From positions 120,096 through 184,095 of the forward strand of contig WNNJ02000555.1 in assembly GCA_012934845.2 (NCBI GenBank): a stretch of 64,000 nt of DNA, written 5' to 3'. This document shows, piece by piece, positions 21,118 through 32,937 of this stretch (the first letter of the stretch is position 1; each line of letters opens with the position of its first letter). The translations under genes were made by a program, and so were the position numbers. A model generated the notes under the pieces. That model was not told where the DNA came from, ran no database searches, and worked only from the letters and a program-made list of their open reading frames with translations. Origin of the DNA: Pomphorhynchus laevis. Its lineage: Eukaryota > Acanthocephala > Palaeacanthocephala > Echinorhynchida > Pomphorhynchidae.

Positions 21118-21400
21118 ATCCGACTCGCTATCGCTGCGTTCCTGTCATACCCTATTACTCCACGTTCTAAATTACTCCAACAACTACGGTCTCCGATCCT
21201 TTCTCGTCGCCGCCTCACTCGCCTGGAATCAACACCCTCTCGACATCCGCCGCGCTCCCTCCTTTATCACATTAAAACACCTCCTCCGTTCACACCTTCT
21301 CGACACATGACACCTTCTCGACATGATTTACATTTTTGTTTGGTTGTGGTCATGTAAGCGTGCGCTGGCACGCATTTGCCATGTTAAAAAAATATTTTTT
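21118..21400 (+). mobile_element. LINE-A 3' terminus, 5'-truncated
   Basis: Plus strand. The C-terminal ORF2 codons (…LLQQLRSPILSRRRLTRLES in one frame) and the 3' UTR end in the hairpin GCGTGCGCTGGCACGC, ATTTGCCATGTT and an A-rich tail. A short TCTCGACACATGACACC duplication occurs in the 3' UTR. The following 21405-21450 (AACGAGACAATATTTCGTCAA) matches 24047-24070 inside the CR1-like element, so this is a mosaic of fragments. Confidence 0.7.
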
Positions 21401-21547
21401 TATTGAATTAACGAGACAATATTTCGTCAATTTTGTCAGCTAAAATAAAATGGTTTATTATTATTAAATACAACAGCAGCAAAAGAGCGTAGAGCTCGTA
21501 CAGGCTGGGTACAGGGTTAAAAAAATATCAATGAAAATCCGATTGTT

Positions 21548-23135
21548 TTAAGTTAGTACATTCTTCAGATTTCTCTTGAAGGACAAAATACTGGAGGCCG
21601 AAACCACTTGACTTGGTAGCTTATTCCAGCTTTTCCACGTTCGGTTGACAATTGTGTTAAATCTTCTTCGTGGACGAATGTGGGTCTTTAACGTGAGGTG
21701 ATGTCCCCTCAATCTGTTTGAATTTCGAAGTTCGAACAGTTTGCGACAAACATGTTCCCTCTGCCCTTTTTGAACATTAAGCGCTGTCCACACAAACATT
21801 AAATCAGATGACTTTAAAGATTTCTTCACTGTGGTCACACCAAGTGCGTGAAGTCGAAAAATGAATGAGAGCTTGCGTTGGCTGGGTACAAGATGTGTGG
21901 CCTTGCGTAATATGGATTCGTACAGGTTCATCTCTGTCGTAGTTTGAGGGTGACAGGCAGGTGAAGCGTATATCATTAAAGATAAGACAAGCATTGTAAA
22001 TTAACTTAAAACTGGATGCGTCAAGCTGGCCAATGGTCCTTCTAATAAGTCCTAAAATTCGACGGCATTTAGCAACTGTGTGACTGGTATGTGGGATGGT
22101 CGATAAGCTTCTATTTACGATCACTTCAAGGTCTTGAAATTGGAGAACTGTTTCAATTTCTCTTCCGTCAATGGTATATGATGAATTGATGTGTAGATGT
22201 CCGATGCGCATATGTTTTGACTTATCGGGGTTTAATACCAGTCCCCGTTGATTACACCATACCTTAATATTATCAATGTCTCTCTGGAGTATCATTGGAT
22301 CTCGGCTATCGATTATTGGTCGCCAAATTTTCAAGTCGTCGGCATATAAACCACATGGACTCGAAATAGCTGTAGTAAGCTCGTTGATGTAAATAATGAA
22401 GAGCAATGGACTGAGTACCGATCCCTGAGGAACACCGCGTCCAGGATTTCTTGTTTTTGACATTTGTTTATTAGCCAATACAGTAATCTTCCGATTTCTA
22501 AGGAAGGAGTTAATCCAATTAAGGAGGGTTCCTCTGATGCCGTACTGTTCCAGCGTAATAAGGAGGACATCATAGTATATCCGATCAAATGCTTTGCTGA
22601 GGTCGAAAAACAAAACATCAACACTAACTCCAGCCTCGGCATATCTGGTCCAATCACTCCTCGCAAGTATGAGGTTTCTGGCAGTAGATCTTCCTGGGCG
22701 AAAACCATGCTGGTTGTCGCAGAGTACTTGGTTTCCTTTCTAGGTGCCCGATGATTCGTTTAAAAAGCAGTTGGTTGCTAGATTACGGTCGCCTTTTTTC
22801 TAGAGAGGTCAGATTATAGAACATTTCCAATCTGATGGTATACACCCTGTTAACAGGGAGAAATCGAATATGGTGTGTAAAGGTTCATATATTACTGGTG
22901 CAAGTTCCCGAAGAAGAATTGGAGGAATATTGTCTGGTCCTGCCGCAATTGATCGTGGTAGCTTTAGAAGTTCGTTAAGTACCTCAAATTTATTAAATGG
23001 AGTAAATTCGTAACACGGATATTGAGCTGTGGAGACTCGGGGGCAATACTGACAGGTAGGACTCTCTTCAGTGAATTGATCCAGGAAAATATTGGCAATT
23101 GCTTTGTCATCAAATGTGAGCTCACTAGTTTCCAT
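21548..23135 (-). pseudogene. CR1-like LINE reverse transcriptase
   Basis: From 23135 the frame reads AAGPDNIPPILLRELAPVIY (RT entry block). At 22613 come FFDLSKAFDRIYYDVLL (motif A), GRGVPQGSVLSPLLFIIYIN (motif B) and GLYADDLKIWRPI (catalytic block, ADD). Next are GLVLNPDKSKHMRIG and a CRRILGLIRR thumb segment. After a frame shift, 21994-21548 supplies ATHLVPSQRKLSF, LFELRNSNRLRGH and RTWKSWNKLPSQVVSA, the C-terminal blocks of CR1 proteins. Breaks occur near 22800 and 22000-21800. Confidence 0.8.
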
Positions 23136-23162
23136 AAATATAGAGTTGATCTCAGGCGTAGT

Positions 23163-24090
23163 TTATTTAAATGAGCTGATATGTTTGTACAATTTACTGA
23201 GATATCTTATTGATGATCGACAAAGATTGGAAACGAAGCACCTGCGTTTCTGACGTTTGAGTGCCGTTACTTGATTTCGTAATTCCTTGTAATCGGTCCG
23301 AGAACAATTCCATTTGAATTTTTTGTAAATTTTGTCTCTTGTCTTAATCATTTGTTTAATCTGCAAGTCAAACCAAATGGGAGTTTTATGGGATGTGCGC
23401 TGACGTTTTAAAGGGGATAAGTAATTTAGAGCATTGATCAAGGTAGATTTAAAATTTGCCCAGCACTGATCTATACCAATTACATATGGATTTGGCCATT
23501 GAATGTTTCGAATAGCTTGCTTCATACTTGCGAAATTCGCTTTGAATGGATTCAATTCGGGTTTTGCCGAGGGGGCTGTTTTAAAGAGACTGACAGAAAG
23601 CGCCAGCCTAATGACACAATGATCACTGTGGCCAATAGGGGGCTGAGAGAGATTTCATCAATTGTGGGTTCCCCTCGTGATAAGCAGATGTCTAAAATGG
23701 CAGACGATTGCTTCCTCCTTCTAGTGGGTTCGTGAATATGCTGATTAGATTGAGATCGTTCAACGTACCAAGGAGATTGGATGATTCAACATCACAACTA
23801 TGTGTCGAAGTATATAGGTCCCAATTGACATGAGGCATATTGAAGTCTCCTAGGATAATGATTGGGGATAAGATTGTTAGGTGATGTCGTAAAAACGGTT
23901 GCTTGACGTATAATATAACTCCACCTCCTTTTGAGGCGGTTCGATCCGGTCGTATAACAAAGTAGCCTGAGATTGAGATTCCATTATCAGATATATCGTT
24001 GTTAAGCCAGGTTTCACTCAACGCTATGATGTTTGGGTTCATTAGATTAACGAGACACAATATTTCGTCAAATTTGTTGTACATGTTTAA
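23163..24090 (-). pseudogene. CR1-like LINE endonuclease and linker
   Basis: At 24084-23692: CLVNLMNPNIIALSETWLNN (catalytic Glu block), ISGYFVIRPDRTASKGGGVI, LGDFNMPHVNWDL (catalytic Asp block) and a stretch ending SDNLLGTLNDLNLISIFTN-like. In another frame near 23700-23590 comes the GHSDHCVI-type block before the linker. 23555-23163 holds the linker with PIWFDLQIKQMIKTRDKIYK. This is an APE-type nuclease. Frame shifts separate the pieces. Confidence 0.7.
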
Positions 24091-24301
24091 ACAGTTGAGT
24101 ACATGACGGAAATATTATTTTGAGAGTAACGGCAGTGGTAAGATGTCGCTGTTGGTGTTAAAATGGGATTGATGTTTACGTGTTGGATGCACGAATCTGT
24201 GTAGCGGAGAGTATCGATTGAACGGTTAGATGGATTCCGAGGCTGAATCGCGTATTTACCCTCCGCTGCACAATTTGAAAATTATTCACAATTAGATTTT
24301 T

Positions 24302-25419
24302 TTAACCGCTTTGAATTCTTTGTTGAAGCTCGTTCCTTGCAGATTTCAATCTGTTTCTATCTTCAGTGCTGAGGTCAGGTAGAAGTCTGATACTGGAGCC
24401 CCTTAACTTAAAGGAATTCTTGATGATTTGCTTACTAGTCTCGGGGCTATCAACAACAACTTTCAAAAGCCTTGGTTTGGTACCATCTTGTTTCTTCCCA
24501 ATGCGAAAGAGGTGTATTACCTGTCTATTTTGTTCGAATGATATTTCTGTTGGGAGAACAGTTGAAAGAACTTGCTTTACTGAATCAACATCCTGTTTAA
24601 TCCGGATGAGACTGTTTGGACTCGGTGATTCGTTTAAATTTACAATGATGAAACATTTATCTCGACCGAATGTTCGGCGTTGATGTTGTTTAGGCTCAGA
24701 TAGAATAGGTATGTTGGGGTTATCAGTGTTGTTTACACTGGAATTGGTATGATTTATCATTTGCTTGAGTGTTTCATCCGTTTTATATAGACTATGGGTT
24801 GTTTGAGGACAAGAAAAAGTTGGGAGTGCTGTGTGATGTGGTGCTTCTGTGTTTGTTTCCGGCCTTGGATGTGTTTACCGGGTGATATGGGATGTTTGTT
24901 TCTGTGTACCCTTGTAAGAAATGGTGGAATTCTCTAGATTTGACGAATCCAGGAAATCAGATTTAAGGTTAGGTAAGGAAGTTTCAAGGGTTGTTGCCTT
25001 TACGATTCGCGATCTTGCATGTCCTCGTGTCCAAACTCGAGTAGGGGCAGATTTCCGGAATATTGAAGTATCAGATGTTGCCGTTATGTTGATCGGGGCG
25101 ATTTCATTGTATAGTGATGGTATTGTATCTTGCTCGAATACTTACATGTATAAGGGATATCTGATCGTAATGGTTTATCAGTGTCTTCGATTAGTGAGCT
25201 TAGGTCGTTAATAGTCTTATTTAAATTTGCAATTGCTAGAGCTGCACAGAAACCACAATAGAAATTGCGACTCGTCATTGTTTGAGAACTGTCTGAGGGG
25301 AAGCTTACTTTGGTCCATATCGTGCAGCCGTGAGAGTCACATGCCACTTCATTATCTGCGTACCCAACCGACTTTGTTGTATTGTTGTATTTTGCTTGAT
25401 TGTTGGTCTTCTTTGCCAT
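24302..25419 (-). pseudogene. CR1-like LINE ORF1 with PHD-like finger and RRM-like core
   Basis: The start at 25419 (MAKKTN) is chosen because the two other LINE ORF1s also begin M-x-K-K. The N-terminus has a cysteine finger: ACDSHGCTIWTKVSF...FYCGFCAALAI, resembling a PHD-like zinc finger. After a break, 24760-24302 gives TFGRDKCFIIVNLNESPSPN, VKQVLSTVLP, VIHLFRIGKKQDGTKPRLLK and RLLPDLSTEDRNRLKSARNE. This GRDKC/RLGK/RLLK/L.PED.. core is common in flatworm CR1-like ORF1 proteins. It is expected to bind LINE RNA. Confidence 0.7.
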
Positions 25420-25555
25420 ATTTTTGTCATATAATGTGATATTGTACTGTAATTTAAAAACCTTAAAAAAGTTAGAGATCTAATATACATACAATTATTC
25501 CTTCAGTTCCACTCGCTACGCTCGCGGATTGAACTCAATCTATCGATAAAAGGTC

Positions 25556-26860
25556 ATGCCTAAAAAAGCGCGATCTCAGATCCCTGTTCCTGATCAAGAA
25601 TCTTCCACATCGGAATGCAATGATGGTTATACCAGTTTTGAAGTTGGATGCGATTCCAAAGATTGTGATGTATGGACACTTGTTCGTGTTAAAATATCCG
25701 ACCACTCGGTGTATAAACGTAAACAGTTCACATGCGGTTTTTGTACATCAGTACGACTACTACAGTTATCCTGATCCTCTACTCCTGTATCACACACGAC
25801 CACTCAGACGAATGCTGTTTTAGATGTTTCCCTCGCATCAACACCTGACTTCGCATCTTATAATCCCATTATTGAACCTACTCTCTCTCACACTCTTCGT
25901 TCAACTACGTACCAAACTTCCATTAATCTTTCTCATTCTAACAATGCTAACGGTAAAGCTTTTCATCTCGTACATCCTCTTTCTTATTCCTCCCCCAATC
26001 TAGATAAATCTCAAACTTCTTTATTCTCCTCACGTACTCCTTACTCGACCTCCCCCGTATCACTTCTCAATAATTTACACACTTCCATCAAAATCATTTC
26101 CAGTAACATTTCCGATCAACTGATTCAACACTCCATTCCTGTCACTCATGCCCCAACCTATCTTAATTCTCCTTACTCTACCTCCCACGTAACACTTCCA
26201 AATAATTTACATCCTTCATTTAAAATCATCTACAGTCACATCTCTGATCAACCGATTTAACACCCCGCTCCTGTCACACTTGCTCCAACCAATATTAATT
26301 CTCTATCAAGCACCCATGTCATTCCCACTTCCATCTGATCATCTGCCTCGACTCCTACCAGCTCTGTCCGTCCACCACTTCCACGAAATCGTTTTCCTTC
26401 GCGCAATCGCTGTATAATCATATCAAACTTAAAGCTTTCTGAATCTGCTTCTCCACAATCTCGCCTCGATGACGATGTATCTGCTTTCAGATCTATCCTA
26501 GCAACCATTCTTCCTGATGATAACCCATCCCTCTTCAATAATATCGATCCTGTATCCTTTATTCGTTTAAACAAATCCACTAAATCCAATCATCTCAGTC
26601 CTCCACTCTTAAAAATCGTTTTCCGACATAATCACATGCCTCTTCTGTACTCTCCCAACGTTTTAAACTCCTTACCACTTCATCTACTTGCCGTATATTT
26701 CCTGACCACTTCCCTTCTGATATTGCCCAGCTCAATTTAGCTCGCATTGAGAAACATCGACGTGAAAAAAACGGCGAGTCATCCTTATCTATATGTCAAA
26801 TCAATGGAAATTTTCACGTTGTACACACAAGGCCAAAAATTCGATGGCGTCCAATCTCTC
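25556..26860 (+). pseudogene. LINE-B ORF1
   Basis: It starts MPKKARSQIPVPDQ, followed by the finger GCDSKDCDVWTLVRV...QFTCGFCTSVRL, the same PHD-like layout as the neighbouring CR1 element. A frame break leads into a long Ser/Thr/Pro-rich region, then RPPLPRNRFPSRNRCIIISN, LDDDVSAFRSILATILPDD, DPVSFIRLNKS and PPLLKIVFRH. The end overlaps the endonuclease start (26793), as in LINE-A. Confidence 0.7.
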
Positions 26861-27660
26861 CCCCTTGTCTTCTTCGCTAGTCGATCTCGCTCCTAAGCAT
26901 ACTTTTCGTCTTAGTCTATTCAACACTCGCTCTATTCTTCATAAAGCTGATATGCTTCTCGATATCTTCGATCAATTATCTATCGATATTCTCTGCATTA
27001 CCGAATCCTGGCACTCTGACTCCGACGATCTTGCTATTCGTCGTCTATGTCGCTCTGGTTGTTCTCTAGTTGAATCAGCTCGTCAAATTGCATCTCATAC
27101 ATCTACTGCTTCTAACCATGGCGGTATTGTTGCCATTGCTCGTCACCCAATGTCTTTACGTAAAATCAACGTTAACATCCGTTACACTTCGTTCGAATTA
27201 CTCATATGCAGATTATCAACGTCTTTCCCTCTGGAACTTGTGATTGTATACCGTCCAGGTTCAGTTGCCCCATCACGTATCTTCTTTAACGACCTTGCAG
27301 ATCTAATGTCTCACTGTTCATTGTCTTATACTCCTTATTTTGTTCTTGGTGACTTTAACATTCGTCTTGATCGCCCGTATGACTCTGACTCTATCACTTT
27401 AACTAATCTTTTTTCTTATTTTAACTATAAACTACTTTCAACAAGCCCAACTCATATTCTTGGCGGTGCTCTCGACATCATTGCTGTTCCTAACTGCTTC
27501 AATGACTATACCTCCTTGTCAATTACTGATCCTGGTTTTGTCCGATCATTTCCTTGTCACTCTTACTCTTACTCGTCCCCATCCTCCTTTACCATTATCT
27601 ACACCAAGTCGACCCTGGAAGCTTCTCGATATCCATATCCTCTGCACAGCCTTACTTAAT
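26793..27660 (+). pseudogene. LINE-B endonuclease domain
   Basis: An open stretch of 288 residues: FRLSLFNTRSILHKADMLLD, ILCITESWHSDSDDLAIRRL, SNHGGIVAIARHPMSLRK, ELVIVYRPGSVAPS, FVLGDFNIRLDRP, GALDIIAVP and then DPGF. A frame change lies just at the SDH motif (…DPGLSDHFLVTL continues in the next frame). APE-type nuclease that would nick the target to prime reverse transcription. Confidence 0.75.
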
Positions 27661-27759
27661 TCTTCACTCTTTTCACTTCCTCTTAACTATCTCTCTCCTG
27701 ATGATCTCTGCATTCTGTTTGATTCTGAACTTACGTCGATCCTCAATAACCTTCTGCCT

Positions 27760-29690
27760 TAGTCGACTTCGACGTTCCCAGCGCTTGCGCCATGCTCCCT
27801 GGTTCGATTCTGACTGTAGTCTTTCTAAGCGTCAACTCTGTCACTCTTTTCGTATGTATAAACGCTTTCTTAAACGTTCTCCCAACTCACTCCCTTCAAA
27901 TCTTCGTGATTCCTACTTTTCTCAACTCCGTTCACATATCATTCTTGTAGGTACTAAACGTACTCTCTTTTGGCGAAATCAACTCGAGTCATCTTCCAAC
28001 TCGAAATCTCATTGGAAAATCTTAAACTCAATTCTTTCACGATCATCTATCTACCCCTTGTAATATAAATCCTGATGAATTTTCTTCTTATCTACAAACT
28101 AAGCTATCTAATTTACTTTCCCTACTACCTATAGCCCCCTTGTACCCACTCTTCTCTTTAAATACTTCCCTCCCAGAACTATTCCACCTTCTTCCCGTTT
28201 CGTCTGATGAAGTTTCTTCGGTTCTGCTGTCATTACCTAATAAAACCTCTCCTTCTGACCCAATTCCCACTCACTTACTTAAAAATATCTGCACTTTTAT
28301 CTTACCCTTCCTAACCACATTGTTCAACTCGTCCATCCGTAGCTGTACATTTCCTTCCATCTGGAAATGCGCCACTGTTCGTCCTATCATCAAAAAGCAA
28401 TCTCTCGACTCTTCACTACCATCTTCGTACCGTCCTATTTCACTTCTCCCAACTCTCTCTAAACTTCTTGAGCGTCTCGTTCTTAAGCAAGTTAATACGT
28501 ATATCTTTTCCTCTAACTTATTTCCTCCCTTCCAAGCCGCTTTTCGCTCTAATTACTCTACCGAAATTGCATGTCTTAAAGTTTATAACGACTTACTCAT
28601 ATCGCGCGATCATAAATTATGTAGTGTCATAGTTTCTCTTGATCTATCGTCTGCTTTTGACATCGTCGATCACTCGATTCTTCTACATCGCCTTCGTCAT
28701 GATTATGGCTTCTCTTTACCCACTGTATCATGGTTTTCTTCATATCAATCAAACAGTACATTTCGCATCGATTCTAACTCTTCTCTCTCCCATCCTTCAT
28801 CTACCCGACCGGTGTTCCACAAGGCTCCGTATTAGGCCCTATGCTTTTCTCTCTTCTTCTCGGTGACTTGTCTTCGATTTCTCATAAATTTAACTTTAAT
28901 GTTATGCAATATGCTGATGACATTCTCATCTATGCTCACGCACCTGCTTATCGTATTCATGATCTTAGTGTTTCTGTTTCCAGCTGTCTTGTCTCAATTT
29001 CCAATCATCTTTCTTCCCTTCGCCTTTCTCTGAATCCTGATAAATCTAAAATTATGTGGATCCTACCTCGAAGTTTCGGCGTAGAACCTTGTTCCGTATC
29101 ATTAAATTTTACAATTCTTCCTATCGTTGATAATCTCGTTTTCGTAGGCTTTCATTTCGACAACCGACTTTCACTTAAACCTTTCGTTAGTGATAAAGTA
29201 CGCTCATCTACCTTGATACTCCGCAATCTCCGTCAAGTTCGTAGATTGATCGATTTCCCTTCTTGTATGACTCTCATATCTTCTCTTCTTTTCTCAAGAC
29301 TTGATTACTGTCTTAGTCTATTTTCCAACTCACCTAAATCCACTCTTCTTCCTTTACAACGCATCATCAACGCTGCCGTCCGAGTTCCTCCTCCGTCTTC
29401 GTCGTTTTGATCATACATCCCACATCTCGTTTCTCTTGATTGGCCTACCATTTATTGTCGTGTTCAAATTCGTCTTCTTATCATTGCTTTTCGCCTTATA
29501 ACTTCTCATACCCCTTCATTTCTCAACAACCTTTTCTCGACAATTCTCGTACTGTGTATTGTGCTCTGCGTTCCCGTAATTCCCTTCTTTTACATGTCCA
29601 AATCTACTCTACCTCTTTTGGCTTCCGCTCCTTCGTTGTGGCTGTCCCTCTCTTGTGGCATCAACTGACTATTCAAAAATAGTTGAAAAT
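27760..29690 (+). pseudogene. LINE-B linker and reverse transcriptase
   Basis: The linker (APWFDSDCSLSKRQLCHSF) is followed at 28140-28835 by the RT: LPNKTSPSDPIPTHLLKNIC, LPSSYRPISLLPTLSKLLER, FRSNYSTEIACLKVYNDLL and motif A LDLSSAFDIVDHSILLHRL. The motif B region is broken near 28830. 28841-29410 supplies VMQYADDILIYAHAPAYR, LNPDKSKIMWILP and FSRLDYCLSLFSN. The C-terminal blocks continue in other frames to 29680. Compared with LINE-A the protein is about 60-70% similar by eye. Confidence 0.75.
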
Positions 29691-29719
29691 TATTTCAACT
29701 ATTCTTGAGAAGATTGATT

Positions 29720-29935
29720 TATCATTACAAATTATGGAAATACCTAAAGTGTTTTCATATCTAGGTATTCACTGTCTTTATTATCAATATTAGAATAAAA
29801 TCAGCTTTAATTGGAACGCTTTTTAATGGCCGAAATATGGATGTTTTCACTTTTAAATGATTTTGATTTATTAAAATAATTAGGTGTTTCTAATAATTCA
29901 ATTTTATCGACATATTTATTTGAAGCTTAAAAAAA
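29720..29935 (-). mobile_element. Old Naiad relic, left piece
   Basis: Minus-strand match to the RT segment MDKIELIESLNILINQNYLK to GVPMGG of the intact element. Shared words are TTTTAAATGATTTTGATTTATTAAAATA and TCTAATAATTCAATTTTATC, with many differences. It is colinear with the relic at 41940-42165. Together the two bracket the younger plus-strand array. Confidence 0.65.
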
Positions 29936-30240
29936 TTGATTACAACTTTGCAATAATTAATTACAACGTCGTAATAATAATCAATTATTACGTCGTAATA
30001 ATTGTTTATGACGTAATAAATAATTAAAACATTAGGTAGGCGTAATAAGTTTTATAACATTAGTATGTTTATCACTTTCTAAATATAAAATTTATTAATT
30101 TTAATTATTTTTATTTTAATTTTTTTTATTAATTTTAAAATTTATTAATTTTAACATTCATTAATATTAATTTATTAATTAAATTTATTAATTTTAACAT
30201 TCATTAATATTAATTTATTAATTAAATTTATTAATTTTAA
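29936..30240. repeat. AT-rich spacer with an inverted repeat and a 43-bp direct duplication
   Basis: ATTACAACGTCGTAATAATAA...TTATTACGTCGTAAT near 29960-30005 forms an inverted repeat. Near 30155-30240 a ~43-bp AT-rich word (ATTCATTAATATTAATTTATTAATTAA...) is directly repeated. No coding content. Confidence 0.6.
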
Positions 30241-32937
30241 ATGTAACAGAAAAAAATGTATAGTTTGTGATGTAATAAATAATAATTGTATTGTAAGTAA
30301 TACGACAAACAAATGTTTTTCATTAAATATTAATAATAATTGTAACTGCAATACCGCAGGTGTAGTGTATCTAATACAATGTACATGTGGATTGCAATAT
30401 ATAGGAAAAACATGACAAATGTAAAAATAATGTGTCCTATAATTATCTGAGGTACCTGATATCAAATGTTAAAAACTAGGTTTAGTCAACACATTTATAA
30501 TATACAGCATAATAGTCAAACTATATTTCATAAACATATGAGATAAATAGGACATAATATTAAAAACTGTAAATTATTTATTTCAGAACATATTATCGAA
30601 GAAAACATATCAATATTAAATCAAAAACTATTAGAAAAAGAAGATTTTTGATTAAAACGCTTAATTCCATGTACCCATTAGGATTGAATGACGTGGTACA
30701 AGGAATTGGCAGAAGTAGTATAATACATAATAAACAACTATATTATAATAATCCGGTTAAAACGCAAACCAAGAAGTCATGGTGATAAAAGGAATAGGAA
30801 AAATAGAGTTAAAAATATTAAAAAAGATATGTATATAAATGAACAATTAGAAATATTAAAACAACTTTTAAGAGATAATAAGCTGAAAGATATTTATGTA
30901 AATATAAGAAGTTTTTCTAAAGATATCATATGTTCAATAAATCAAAAATTAATTAACGACTATGATAGGCTAAGTTGTATAATAGACAGTTATTGTAATA
31001 CAAAATACTATAATCGAACAATAAATGTTAATAATAACAATAGAAAATATACATTAACCATAAACTTCATTAATAAATGTATAGATAACATAAATATAGC
31101 CGGACTTTTAAATAATTCTAAAAGTTAAGAAATAATAGGGTCAGATTTAAGTAAATATATTCCTAAAATAAGGGATAAACTCCTACCACCATTAGGACAA
31201 AAAATTTGTAATTATAATAAAGAATTAAAATCAATATGTAACGATAATATTAGAAACATAATGGAAACAGAATGCTATTGTAAAAGTCTTAGTTTTGATA
31301 AAATAAATGAACATATATACCCATAATCTAGAATTAATTGAAAATTGTGAATTAAGAAAGCTGCTATCAAACGGGTATAAATATAGATTAAATAATAAAA
31401 ACGACAAAAATAAAATTTACAATTCGTTATATAATAACTTAAATGCTTACTTTATTAAGCTGATTAATAGTGAAAGCTCGAATATATCTAAGATAGACAT
31501 TTGGAAAGATTATATATTTGATAAAATTAAAAATAAAATGAAAATAACAAACAATTATAAAAGGAAAGATCAAATTAATAAAGATATGTATACAGAACTT
31601 ACCAAATTTAAGGATAGCTATATAATAACAACTATTGATAAAGCTAGTAATAACTTTGTCTTCATATGCAAAAAGCTTTATTATGATATACTAATGAAAG
31701 AGGTTAATTCTAATGATTTAAATGTAAATCCAACATATGAACGTAGTGAGTTGAGTTTAGAAACAATTATTACAAGTCACTGTTCTATAATGGATAAAAA
31801 GGGTATAAAGGTTGAATTAGATAATAAAACTATACCTATATTATATTGGAATCCAAAATTACATAAAAATGTAATAAAACCTAGGTTCATATGTAGTGCG
31901 TTTAAATGTACATTAAAACCACTTTCTGTCTATATGAATAAAATACTTAAGGTAATTAAAGCACACTTTAAAAAATATTGCAAGGCAATCGAAATTAATA
32001 CTGGTATAAAACACTATTTCAGTATTAATTCTACAAAAGAATTTTTAGAACAGACAAAAGAATAAATTTTCAAAATATAAATACATACGATTTTAGTACG
32101 CTTTATACAAATCTAGATTTAGTAGATATTAAAGAAGCGTTAGTGAAATTAATTGATCTTATATTCGGAAAAAGTTATACATATATATGTTATAATAATT
32201 ATAATGCCTATCTAACAAAAATTAAACCATCAAGTAAATATAAATATATGGATAAAATTGAATTAATAGAATCCTTAAATATTTTGATAAATCAAAATTA
32301 TTTAAAAGTAGGGACATCTATATTTAAACAAGTAAAATGTGTTCCAATGGGTGGTAATAGTAGCACAATTTTAGCTGACTTGTTTTTAAGCTTTATAGAA
32401 TATGAATTTGTTGATAATTGTGAAAAAACTGAATCTAAACAATATAAATATATGAAATATATGTTTCGATACATTGATGATATATGTGTATTTAATTCTA
32501 ATAATTTTTATTTAATTAGTGAGCACATTTATCCAGAAAGCCTTATTCTTAACAAAACCAATATTAATGATAAAGAAGGTGTATATCTAGATATGAACAT
32601 TAAATTAACATTAACTAAAACTACTATTAATTTATATCGTAAAGATGACATATTTAAATTTACAAGAAACATATTTTTGCATGAGCATTCATGCATACCA
32701 TATAATATAAAATATAATACATTAAATAATGAAATTTTAAGAATTGCAACAATATGTAATGATATTGGCTTTCTTCAAAATCATTTAAATAATTTAATAG
32801 ATACATATTTTAAACTAGGTTACTATAAAAATAACATCAAGCAGAAAATAGTAAAATATATAAATCAACACAATAATATAAAGAATAAATTTAAACTCTT
32901 AAGTGGCAAATTTTTATGGATGGATAATAAATAATAT
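30240..32937 (+). mobile_element. Naiad-type PLE copy C, 5'-truncated and broken
   Basis: Plus-strand copy with high identity to the intact element. It begins inside the N-terminal cysteine cluster and runs to the shared stop at 32934. GIY-YIG, RT (YTNLDLVDI, YIDD) and the C-terminus are all readable. A handful of breaks, including one in the endonuclease half, make it nonfunctional. It is the first unit of the plus-strand tandem array. Confidence 0.85.

Larger units (their letters stand above)
21430..25495 (-). mobile_element. CR1 (SR1-like) LINE, near full length
   Basis: Minus strand, about 4.06 kb. ORF1 begins at 25419; endonuclease around 24084-23560; linker 23555-23163; RT 23135-21550; 3' end near 21430. 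Domain order and motifs fit CR1-clade LINEs like SR1 of schistosomes. Each part is readable but the frames are interrupted about six times, so it is a moderately old copy. It lies head to head with the plus-strand LINE that begins at about 25496. Confidence 0.8.
25496..29690 (+). mobile_element. LINE-B (CR1/L2-like), near full length, broken
   Basis: Plus strand. It has the same domain plan as LINE-A but is clearly diverged and less GC-rich. ORF1 runs 25556-26860, endonuclease 26793-27650, linker 27650-28130 and RT 28140-29690. Its first bases contain CACTCGCTACGCTCGCGG. No LINE-A-type 3' hairpin is visible at its end. About six frame breaks. Confidence 0.8.

Noticed and set aside
26257-26589. 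110-codon minus-strand ORF
   Set aside because: It is a shadow of LINE-B ORF1 on the opposite strand.
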